Assembly: GCA_003116995.1 (NCBI GenBank) | Contig: BDSL01000036.1 | Coordinates: 682,001 to 746,000, forward strand | Length of the DNA stretch: 64,000 bases | Origin: Yamagishiella unicocca | Lineage: Eukaryota; Chlorophyta; Chlorophyceae; Chlamydomonadales; Volvocaceae | Reading direction: 5' to 3' | Part shown: in pieces, positions 24,301-36,300 of the stretch | Layout of the letters: each line of letters opens with the position of its first letter | Position numbering within the stretch: position 1 is the stretch's first letter | Position numbers and translations under genes: made by a program | The notes under the pieces: model-generated | The model's input: only the letters and a program-made list of their open reading frames with translations | Told to the model about the DNA's origin: nothing | The model's database searches: none

Positions 24301-27300
24301 GGAGGCGGAGAGACCTCGGGCGTGATTTACGGATGGAGTCTTGGCAAGTTTTTCTTGCTCTGGAGCCATGAAGCGTCATCCCTTCGAGCCCGTGCGTGTT
24401 GCAAATACCTCCTGCGCCATGCTCCTTCGCCCAGCGCCCGTTGGCCTTCGCCGCACGCCATCGCTCCCACCAGCGCTAGTGCTGGGCAGCCCCCCTCCAC
24501 CTACCCCCCCCCTTTCTGGCCGCAGGTAAGGCGAAGATCTTGGACTCGCTGCGCGAGGTGGTGGCGCTGCACCGCGACCGGTACGTCTTCCCGATCAAGA
24601 TTCTGGTCACCAAGTCGCAGGGCAACGGCGCCGACGCCATCTTCATGGGCCTGCTGAAGGTGGGGCGGCGGCATACAGGCCGAGATGGCGCCGGGGTTGA
24701 AAGGGCTGAAGGGGAGCCGCTAGGTCGGCGGGCGGGCTCTGTGCGCAAACCTACCTCACCGTAAGGCAAAGAGGAGCGTTGAGCAGGGCATGGAAGGGTG
24801 CCAGGTATGTGATCCTGACCGCCCTTCGGCCTGCTGCCGGCCGCCCGTTCGGTCCCGCAGGAGGTGGACGTGGACCCCCACCAGATTAAGGCCTGGCTCA
24901 TGCCCACTGGCGTGACGCTGTGTGCCGACATGTCCTTCACGGACTACGCGGGCTGGGCGCCCAACGACCTAATCGGCAAGCCCTTCACCGCCATCGCGGC
25001 GGACCCGGTGGGAGTCGACAAGTGAGTTCCCGAAGCGAGCCCGTCCTTCGACCGGGCTTTGCTGCTGTGGAGCGCTGTTTCGTCGGGTGTGGAGGAGGGG
25101 AAGGTCAGAGCGAGGTCGATGGGCGCGTGAGCCTGAGCCTGCCCGTTACAGATTGTGAGAGTTTGGGGGGTTGTGGTGGCTGTGGTGGTCAAGGCGGTGC
25201 GTGACGGGAGCCAGCGTTCAGGGTTTTCGCAGGAGTCTTCAATTTTAAGGGGGATCCGTGTGTGCTGCATCGCGTTCGACTGCGTTCCCAAGTCGGTTTA
25301 TAGACCTTTTACCAACCATATTCCAACTCCAACCAACTGCCACCGCATTGTGTAGGTTGTTGGAGCACGCTCTGAAGGCCACTGAGGAGGAGCTGGCGGA
25401 GGGCAGCATTCAGGTGACCCGGGCGACAGTGGGGCTTCGGGCGCGCGGTGCCATGGGCCGCAGAGCAGCTTTGCGTGCAAGTTGGGACCGCCTCTGCGAC
25501 CGGCACTGGCAACTTCGATGCGCCCAAGCACCACCACGCCTGCACCGCCCCTGTCGCCATCGCTGACACTGGTGTTCTCATCATTGGCGCCTCCCAACAC
25601 CCAACACGACCCATGCGCCCAAGCGCCACCCCGCCTGCACCGCCCCTGCCGCCATCGCTGACACTGGTGTCCTCATCATTGGCGCCTCTCAATACCCAAC
25701 ACGCCGCATGCTCCCACGCAGGCCGACGTGCTGCTGCTGCACAAGTACGCGGAGGACGTCCCCGTCACCGTGCGGCTCGAGATGGGAGGTACGCTGGCGT
25801 GGCTGCCTGTCGTGTTGCTGCCACACCACGATACAAAAGGCCCACCTCGCAGCCCTTGCGCCGTGACGTCTCGCGGTGCTGCACCCGGGTCCAACCGCCG
25901 TCCGTCTCTTACACGTGTTCAGAGCTCCGCGCAGTCCGCGCAATCCCGATTCCCTGTTTCCCTGATCCCCTACCCCTTCCCCCTTTGCGCTTGATCGCCT
26001 CCCCTCATCCCTCCCCCCTCCTCCCGCGCTCCCGCCGCCCTTCCCTCGCCGCGCCGCACAGGCACCGCCGACCAGCGCCTGCTTGTCCTCAACATGACCC
26101 GGTGCGGCGAGGTGGTCCCTACCATGGTGTTCGACCACCACGGTCGCGTGCTGTTCGCCAACCAGGCCCTCTGCAGCCTGCTTGGCACCAAGCCCAAGGA
26201 CATGCGCGGTCGGGACATCGGCACGCTGCTGCCGCAGCCCTTTGGCTTCCTGCACCACCGCTGGATCAAGGACGCGGAAACGTCGCTCAACAAGCCTCCC
26301 CCCTCCAGCTGCCGAGCAGGCGCGGTCCACAGCCTCGTGTCGTCCAACGGGGTCCACGTGCCCGTACGGATGAGCATCACATCTCGCGAGATCTCGGGCG
26401 TCCACGTGTGAGTCGTACTACTCGAGGCCTGGCGGGCCGGGGCGGGATGCACCGGGGGCGGCGCGCTCGGGGCAGCGGCTGCGCTGGGCATGGCAAGGAT
26501 GAGTGCGGCATTGCCGGGCGGGGCTTCTGTTTACGTAACCTTGGGACGGGAGCGGCAGGTGGAAGTGGTGACGGCGGACGGTGGAGTGGGGGCCACTTGC
26601 CCGGAAGGCCCTCCGCGCCGCGCCACCTCCGCTCCCCGCCTCCCCGCGCCCTCACTCCCCTGGCTTCCCTCACTTCCCTCGCCTCCCTCGCTGCTCGCGC
26701 GCGAACCCCAGGAACATCGTGCGCGCCAACCGCGTCACCAACGAGGAGGCCCTGGACGAGCAGCGCCTCAGCATCACCACCGACCAGCACGGCCACATCC
26801 TCAGCGTGTCCACCACCCACCACCAGGTGCACGGCAGCGTCAGCGGGCTGATGCCGGGCATGTCCCCGGGCGAGCCCGTCGCGGGACCCCCCCGGCCGCA
26901 GATTTTCGGCTTCCCCCCGGAGAACCTCATGGGCCGCAAACTGTACGACGCCGTTGACATCTTCCAGGAGTGGCACGCCGAAGGTGCGTTGGCTGCCCGC
27001 CGTGGCAGCGAAGCTGGGCTGGAGCCCCGCCTGCCCGCCTCCTTTCCCATTCCGCCTTGGTTGCCCGCCTCCTTTCCCGTTCCGCCTCTCCCTTGCCTTG
27101 CCATGTTGTAATCGCCTGGCGGCTTGCATCGAATGATGTCCCCTGATGACCGCCGGCGTCCTCTGATGGCACCGAATGACGATGGCCCTGATGGCCCTTG
27201 GTGCCCCCGACCCGCAGGCCACAGCGTGATGCACGCAGTCAAGGCCCTGGCGCAGCACTCGACCACCCGCCCGGGCTCCGCCTGGCGTGTGGGCGTGCTG

Positions 27301-30300
27301 CCGCAGTACCTCTCCGTGGAGACGGAGAAGGCGGCACACAAGCTGGGGCGCCAGCATGGCGAGGCGGAGCCGCAGGAGGAGGGCGCACCGCCGGTCCGGC
27401 AGCTGAGCCACCGGCGCAGCATGAAGCGCTCCAGCACGCTGCTGCGCAGCTCCATGATCCAGTGGCGGGCGGCTGTGATGCAAGTGTTGGGGCCGGAGGT
27501 GGGTGCAGAGGTGGTCTCCTGGGCTTGTTGGCTGGTGTCCGCCAAGGCGCTCTCGGCCTTCCGCGGCTTCGCATTGGCACCGGCGTGCTGAACCAACCGG
27601 CAGCCTCCCCGGTACTGACACGGCTGCTGGCGTGCTGAACCAACCGGTACCAACGAGAGGCCGCCGAAGGTCGAGCGCTCCGCCCCGCAACAACAATTGG
27701 AGGGTCACGGGACCATCATTTGGACGAGCTGCCAGAAGCGCAGCCGCTCGCGAGGGTTGCACGCTTGCAGCGGACAGCCAGCCAAGGGCAGGCGCACCAC
27801 CCCTCCTAATCTTCTGCATCCCCGTCGGGCTCCCCGCCCTTCGCCTTGCAGCACACCCCTGCCGGCACGCACTACACCATCAAACTGTGGCGGCCGGAGC
27901 TGCTGAGCGGCGTGATGGAGCTAAACGACAAGTTGATGGTGATCAAGGCCGACCCTGCGGCGGGTGAGTTTTCGGCTGGCCGAGTCGGCGCTGGCACCAA
28001 GGCTGGGTTTAGCAGCTGCCTGCCCTAGCTGCTACCCTCTACTGCTGCTCCCGCCCGACCCTCACCCAACCCCGGCCTCCTCGCCCTGGCTCCCGCCGAC
28101 CCGCTCCGGCCCACTAGCCCCCCACCCCAACCCCGGGGCCGTGGATTCGCGGATTTTTCTTCTCAAACCCCCACCCCAACCCCACTCCCCATCAGGTCTC
28201 ATCTTCGGTGTTCCCGCCAACACCATGAGCCAGCAGCCGCTGTCTCGCTTCCTGAAGCTCGGCCCGCCGGGCAGCACCAGCACCCGGTTCGGCCTGCCTG
28301 GTCTCCCGGGGACGCGCGCCTCCACCGCCGCCAACAGCACCGCCGGCGGCCAGCCGCCGCTGCTGACCAAGGAATCCCTCCTTGGCAACAAACGTGAGGG
28401 TCTGTGTGGTCGCGGGGGGGGCCTGGTGGCTGTCGGCCTTAACCCCCGGGCAGCCCCAAAGAAGAGAGGCCGGGTAGAGTCGGTATATGGCTCAGCGATG
28501 TGTTGACAGTAGCACATGGCGGTAGCCGCGCGGCACCAACGCGGTGTTCCTCGTGTACCTATGCGCGTGCTGGTATGCTGATGCCGATGGGTATGCTGAT
28601 GCTGCTGTTATCGGCTAGGGTTCCATGAAAGGCGGCGGAACAGTGTATCCACCTTCCGCTAAGAAGCGGAGCCGCACAGTGTGTGGGGCGATGTGGGTCT
28701 CACCCGCTTGCCGTGTTCCTGGGTGCGTGTGCCGCTCCGCGTCTCCTGCGCGCAGACGTCAAGGGCGGCATGAAGGGCAAGACGGCGCACAAGTCGGGTC
28801 CGCGGCGGGTGTTCGAGGCGCGCCACGCGGACGGCATGCCGCTGCAGATCTCCTTCCAGGTGCGGCCACGTGGGCGGCATCACCCCACTTTTTGCCTGCC
28901 TCGTTGCGACCATAGGACGAGCATCAGACCAGTCTCACACGCGCACCCTCCACCCCCGCACCCCCTCCCTGCCCCCTCCCTGCCCCCTCCCTGCCCCCAG
29001 GTCGCCCTCAAGAACGGCACCAGCAACACTCGCATGATGGCGGCCATCAAGCCGCTCAACCTCATCAAGGGCAATGTGGCGGTGCTGCACACAGCCATGC
29101 ATGGCGAGGACCTGGACCACTTCACGGTAGAGGAAAACGGAACCTCGATACGGCGGCTCAGGACCCACACCTCCCAGCACGCGCTGGCCATTGCGGCCGG
29201 CAAGGACCCCGGCGCCGCCAGCGGCGTCAAGCGGCAGGCCAACAGCAAGTTGGGAGGGGCCAGTCAGCTGGGGATGGTGCCCCTCTTGAAGGCGCCATCG
29301 GCGCTGTCTGGCGGGGCTATCGGTGTGGCGCCTGGCATGTCGTCAGCGCGCACTCTGGACACCGGCGGAGTGGGCGGTTCCGGAGCGGCCCACAGCGACG
29401 GCGTGGTGCACCCGGGCCAAGTGAAGATTGCGGGCGTGGAAGGCGCACCGGACGCCGCAGACGGTGGGTGCGTCGCCATCGCCGTTGGCGTCGTCGTTGG
29501 CGTCGCCGTTGCCGCCGCCGTTAGAGTCGCCGTTACCGTTGCCGTCGCCGTTAAGAGTCGCCGTTAGAGTCGCCGTTGCTGTTGGCGTTGCCGTTGGCGC
29601 ATCGGCTGGGTGTTGTTCCCAGAGACAAGGCTGGGCGGAGCACGGAGGGCGGGGTGGGAGTATTGCGGTGGGCCAGCTGACAGGACGACAGGTCATGCCG
29701 CAACTGCGGGCGCCTGGCGGCTCACATCGCGTCTATGCCTGATGCCTCTGGTCCACCGCACTGTTTCATGTACTCGAAACCCACTGCCGTTTTCGCACTC
29801 GCTCCCTTGCTTTGCATTCCTGTCTTCGGTCCTGCCGACAGAAACCACATCAACAGGGAGAGACACGTGCGCCCCCCCCCCCGCTGCCCCCATCGCTCAG
29901 GCGACCCGCTGGCGACCCACCGCACAGACGCCTCCGGCCTCGCCACCGCCCGTAACGTGGAGCTGGAGGTGGCGGCCACTCCGCGGCAGGAGGGCGCTAC
30001 CGGCGACAAGGAGGAGGAGGAGCCCCGGCCCGGGTCGTCCCGGCGGCCGCTCTCCTCGGCGATGAAGAAGCGCCGCTCGGGCAGTCTGACGCGGTCCGTC
30101 AGCGGCCCTAACCGGCCTCCTATCAGCGACGACAGCGCCATGGCCCGGTCGCCCCAGGAGCGGTCGCGGCAGGAGCGGGAGCAGGAGGAGCGGGAGCAGG
30201 AGGAGGAGGGGGAGGAGGAGCGGCGCCAGCGCCACCACCTGCACCACCACCACACCTATGGCCGCCACCTCACCAGGAGGTCCACGATGCGGCAGTGGGA

Positions 30301-33300
30301 CCACGTCCTGCATGTGGACCCGGAGGAGGTGGGTGACGCCAGGCTGCCGGGGCCAGGTGCCTGCCAGGTGCATGCTAGTGCTTGGTCAGTGCCTGCTAGG
30401 GCTTGCCAGTGCCTGGCAGTGCCTGCCAGTGCCTGTGGCAGTGCCTGACGATGCTTGCCGGTGCGGGTTGCTGGACTCTTGCGCCGTCCCCCCCCCTGCA
30501 ACGCACCCGCACCCCTCCCTGCAACAAACACGCACCCGCACACCGCCCGGTCGCATCCATCGTCGCCGCGTAGGTGCCCATACCCCACGACGTCGAGTAC
30601 GACATCGAGCATCACGTGGGGGACGAGAAGGAGATGGGCATCAGCAGCTCGTCCAGCGAGGACAGCGACGGCTCGGGCAGCGAGGAGAGCGACCAGCACG
30701 TCGGCAAGAACACCGAGGGTGCAGCCGACAAGGTGCGCTCGCGGCCGTGCGGCTGCGAGGGAGTTTGTCATAGGGCCCGGACAGGCGCCAGCGAGGATTT
30801 ACACGCACGCCGTCAGAACACGCAACCCTCAAGTAACCACCTTCACGGTAGCCGAGGTCTGCGGCAGCCTCCTCCCGCTGCATTTGATGGCACCAGTGCA
30901 CCATCCCACCCGTGCTCCTGCTCCACGGTGACGCCTTTGGGGGCTCTGCCCCCAAAACCCTTAACCCTAAAACCCTAAACCCGGAACCTTTCCCCCGCCC
31001 CGCGGCTGCCTGCTTCCTCCTCCCCCACCCGTAGATGACACGCGAGGAGGCCTTTCAGCGCAAAAAGACTATGGCGCTGCTGGAGCCCAGCGAGCGGGTG
31101 CAGTACGTCAAGGGCGTGCGCCGGGTCAAGGAGTGGCTGGCGTCGAACTACTTCTTTGACCGCCGGGACGTGAGTGGCGGGGCGGAGGCGGGGACGGGCT
31201 GTCACAGCGGGGCGGAGGCGGGGAGGGGTTGTCACAGCAGGGCGGAGGCGGGGAGGGGGAGGGGGACGCAGGGGCGCTGGCGCTCAGGGGTGCAGCTGCA
31301 GCAGCTGCTGCTCGGTTGTGGGGATGCGCCCTATGCGGGGTGGCGGCATCTGCGGTTTGATATGCCACGCGTGCTGGTTGGATTGAGGCGCATGGCACCG
31401 CACGGCTGACAGGATTCCCACCCTTGCGCATGCCGCTCTCCCCCCTTCACCACCACCACCCCCAGGCCGACCCCGTCGACTCGGAAGTGCACCATGCTCT
31501 TGCTGTGGCCGTCCCTGAACCGCGGCGCAACGCCGCCGGCCGGCAGCTATCTCGCGTGGACGAGGAATCGCCGCTGCCCCACTCACACAAGGCCCACGGC
31601 GTGGCTGCCGTGGTAGAGGACGACGGGCTGGACCCGGACGACCAGCTGATGACGTTGGACGAGCTGGCGGCCGAGGTGGAAGAGCAGGAGAACGGAGAGG
31701 ACGACAATGCCGAGGGTGCCGAGCTGGAGGGCGAGCTCGTGCCGGACACGGAGGGCGATCCCGCTGCTGCCGGGAGACACGGCGCCAAGGGGGCGTGGTC
31801 AGAGGAGGGAGGCGGAGGAGGCGCGCACGCCGCCGCGGGCGGCGGGACGGTGCACCACCAGGGGGGCATCGGCAAGGGCGATGCATCGAGCGTGGGCGAG
31901 CCGGGGGCAGCGGACAGCAACGGCATGAGCCGGGGCCGCCGCCTGAAGCGCCTCCTGAAGCTGCTGTCCGGCCAAAAGGTGAGTGCCTAGGGGGTGGCGG
32001 CTGGAGGCGGGATGGCTGCCCGCGGGGGTGCGGGCGGGGCTCAACTCGCGGGCAGGGAAGGGGAGGGGAGGGGAGTGCGCGAGGGTGTGAGGGGCTGTGG
32101 AGGGTGCGGGAGTCGGCAGGGCCGCGGATGGGTCGTTGTCAGTGTGGCGCACCACCTCCCATCCTGGCTTACCTATCGTACTCGTGTCGCGTGTTTGGTA
32201 ATAACCACCGGACTGAACCCTCCCCCCTTCCTCTCCTGTCCCCCTCGCGCGTGTCGTGTCGTACTGTGTCGTACAGGTCAGCCGCGGCGTGTCGCGACTG
32301 CGGATGCACGTGCTCATCGTCATCGGCTGCATGTTGCTGGTGCACACGGTGTGCTTCATGCTGCTCATCATCTTCATCAACAAGCAGAAGCAGTTCATCA
32401 CGGAGATCAGCGCGGCGGGTGAGGGCGGGGACAGCGAGGGCGGTGACAGCGAGAACCGACCTATGCGTGACTCGGGCGCACCAGGCACACCCTCCCCTCA
32501 CCGCGGCAACGCAACCGACGCCGCGACGCAGAGGCCCCCCCTCCCACCCGTCCGGTAACCGGTCTTTACGTCACCCACCCACCCCTCCCTCCTCCCCTCC
32601 CTCGGCCCGGAACCCCGCGCCCCCTCCCAACAGGCGAGGCCATCGACCGGACCCACTTCACCGCCATGTACACTCGTGCCATTGAGGCAGCCACACGCGG
32701 CGCCGGCTTCGCCTCCAGCGACATACCCGCGCTGGAAGCCCGGCTCACCACCGACGTCGACCGTCTGGAGTACCTGCACCAGGCGAGAGAGGGACAGTCC
32801 AGGGAGGGGAGCTAGCCCCGACATCGTGGGCTTGTGAGGGGTTTTGGGTTTTAAGATCAAGGGGCGATGTGCGGCGTGTGCGCTTGGGCCCCGGTCGTCA
32901 GGTCCGCTTGTCCGGTTGGCTGCACGGAGTTTTGGATCTCCCTGGCTTCGTGCTTCAGTTCTGTGCGACAGCCGGCGCGCTGCCGCGCGCCGTCCTTGAC
33001 GTTTTTGCGCCTTTCCTTTTTCATGCAAAGCGTGTCAGTGCTGACAGCCGTCGGTTTCCGGTCCTCTCTCGGACTGCCGCCCCTGCCCCCTGCCCGGCTG
33101 CGCTCACAGGGTCTCTACCTGGGCTTCAAGAACCTGCGTCGCTCCACCAGCGACAAACTGAACGACCTGTGGGACCTGAAGCAATGGTGAGCATTGCGGT
33201 GTGACGCGTGTGTCGGAGGCAGTGTGCCGCGAGCTGCCGCCCCAGTCGCGGATGGATGGCCCCTGGGCGCGGCCCAGGGCCTGCGGGACGTTAGTTGCGC

Positions 33301-36300
33301 GACGCCGCCACAGGCGCCGCTCCAAAACGATCGACTCTTGAGGCTGCGCTTCATGCGCTGACTCCGGCAGCTGCCCGTCTGTCTTTGCGGGGGAGCCGTG
33401 CAGCGGTTGGCTGGTACATCCGCGAATAGGTATCCCGGCGCCCCGACGGCCCCCTGCGCCGCCCTGACCCGCCTCTCCGCGCCTGCCCTCCGGGTGTTGC
33501 TTGCAGGAACGTGACGCAGTACAAGGACACCAAGGTGCCAACCTACGAGAGCCTGTTCATGACGCTGTGGAACCTCGGAAAGTGAGCGGCAGGGCAGGGG
33601 AAGGTGGCGTCCAGGTGACGGTGCTTGCTCGCTGATGTGTTCTCCCTGCTCGTCCTGCTGCGCGAATGTGCACGTTTGGGGCCCTCCTCTGCACGCTGTC
33701 TTCGAAGAAGCTCACGCACAGCGGCAACCTAGCTGCGCGCCGCAGTCGAGCGCCGCCGCTACTTGTTGCTGCTGCGCACGACGTCCATTTCGCACCATCT
33801 GCCCTCCGCCGATCGGCCCCATAGCCAGTATCCCCTGATCCATGGCACTTAGCCTCCCGCCCGCTCTCCCTCCCCTCGTAGCGACTTCATCTCCGCTGTT
33901 CGCGAGGTGGCCTTCTACGCCGCCGCTAACAAGCTGCTCGTCCAGGATTCGTCGTTTGATGCTCTGTCCGCGTACGACAACACCACCACGGCGCCGCCGA
34001 TGGCGCCTTCCACCGCAGGTGTGCAGGACAGCGTAGCATAGTATTGGCATGATTTCACTTCAGGCTGCGCAGCATAGTGTTGGCATGATTTCACTTCAGG
34101 CTGCGCAGCATAGTGTTGGCATGATTTTACTTCAGGCTGCGCAGCACAGTGTTGGCATGATTTCACTCGTTGGTGCTTGAACACCCTGGAAAGATGTTCG
34201 GGCTGTGCAAATCGTACATGACCTCCACGTACATGGGTTTGCTCAGATTCCCATTACCCACTCCGCTTCGCCTTCCCAACCCTTGCCCCCTTCCCCCGCC
34301 CTCGGCTGTGACACCTCCGCTCCCGTCCCCCCCACCTGCCCTTGGTTTGTCGGCCGTGGATTCGCGGATTCTCTTATACCCTCCCCGCCGCACCCTGCCC
34401 CCGCCCTAGGGGCTCTCTCACTCACACCCGCCCTACGGGCTCCCTCACACCCTCCCGCCCTGCTCTCCTCCGCAGGCATCACGGGCACCAACGTGACACT
34501 CCCCCTGAACCGATTCTGGCTGTTCGTGCGCGCCAACGCGGGCGAGAGCCTGTACGTGGGCTACCTCCGAGTGCTCAACACGCTCCTGCTGCTAGCGCAG
34601 GTGCGCGCGGGGGGCGCGCAGAGGCGGCGGGGAAGGGGGGCGGGGAAGGGTGCGGGGTACAGAACTCGGGGTTTTCGGGTTCGAGGTGGGTCGTCAGCGA
34701 CATCCCACGGACAGGCCGCCAACGCAATCGCATCGCGCCGTTGTGCCCAGGAGCTTGATGTGGAGTTATGAACTGACATGGGCACGGGCCCGGTTTGGGT
34801 TGGGTTGGGGTCCAGCACATGATGCCAGCAGCCTTCGTGCGCCTTCTCTCGCCAAGTGGGGCCTCTCACGTTGTCTGTCGAGCTTGCTGCTCGTTCAAAG
34901 CACTGACCCTTGTTGTGTTTCGTTCGCCCCACCTCCTCCCCCCTCCCCCCAGGACAACATCTCCAACCTCAAGGTCATCCTGATCGCGCTGCTGCTTGTG
35001 GAGGGCTGCCTGGTGTGCTTCGCCGCCATCGGCTACATCTTCTGGCTGCTGTGGAAGGCGACCCGGGGCCGCGCCGCGCTGTTCACCGTCTTCCTGGTCA
35101 TTCCGCAGGGTAGGGCAGGGCATGGCAGCGCAGGGCAGGACGGGATAGTCGTACCCATGTTGCGCGACTGGCCGGCGCTAGTCGAGCCAGCGGCAGCCTG
35201 CCAGTCCGTGCCTTTCCGGCCCGCACCGTCACACAGGCTCCCAGCCGGACCGCCTCTCAGCTTTTTCATGCCCTCCGGACATCAATACCCATGCACCGCT
35301 GCTCAGCCCCAGCACGTCACGCGGTGTGCACTCGTGCCTTCCCAGCGCACCTCCGCCCTCCGCCCTCACGCCCCCCCACTTGCAGGCCAGCTGAAGGCCC
35401 TCGCGTCCCGCCACATCACCACGAACCAAGGGGATGACGACAGCGACGACGACGGCGGCGGCAAGCAAGACAGCGGCGATCGCGGCGGCGGTGGCGGCGC
35501 TGACGACGGGGCCTCCGACGGCGCATCCGTCGTTTCGGGCGCGCCCGGCGGCGCCCGCCGCAGCTTCACCTCTATGGTGCCAGACAAGTCGGGCTACTCC
35601 AATGCTGCCAGCACGCCCGGCCGCAAGGGCATTACCTTCAACGAGGTAGGACTGTGGGTCCTGGTGGAGGCGGGGTGCTGTGCGGCGACAGCAGGGAGAG
35701 GGGCCGGAGGTGAGGCCAGTGCGTGGCTAAAGGATAATCCGCTAATCCACAAAGGGGGGACTAAGCCAATGTTCTTCCCGCTGCAGCAAGGGATCCCCAG
35801 CTCGATCGTTTTGCGGAGCCCGGTGCGTTGCTTCCACGTTCCACCGCCCACGTTCCCAGGCCGCGGCCGCTCCTGACTCGCCCAGGCCGTCAACCCCTGG
35901 GTCCCCCTTGCCCCCTCCCCCTTACCCCCTCCTCCTCGACAGCACACGGTGACGAAGCACGGCCATTCTGAGACCGTGATGGGGCGCATCAAGCGGGCCA
36001 TGAGCGGGGAGATGGCGATTCCAACGAGCGACGCAGCGGGCCATGTGCGCCGCTTCTACACCAGGAAGTGAGTCGGGCAGGGCGGGGGGCAGAGCGGGGG
36101 GGCAGGAGTACCGTGCCTGCAGGCCGAGCAGCACTGGGGTTTCTTGCTGTTCGGCTTCGCGGCCCGACCTTTCGCCGACCCACGCATGGGAGGGGAACTT
36201 GTGCTTGGTCGAATGGATCCTTGGGCCCCAGACCTTGCACCCCAGACCGTACACCCCAGACCTTACACCCCAGACCTTGCACCTTCTTCCTCGTCTGAGG

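Noticed and set aside
26377..27819. A 480-codon minus-strand ORF
   Set aside because: It overlaps several well-phased PAS-region exons and introns of the tmcB-like gene and is R/P/G low-complexity without a domain.
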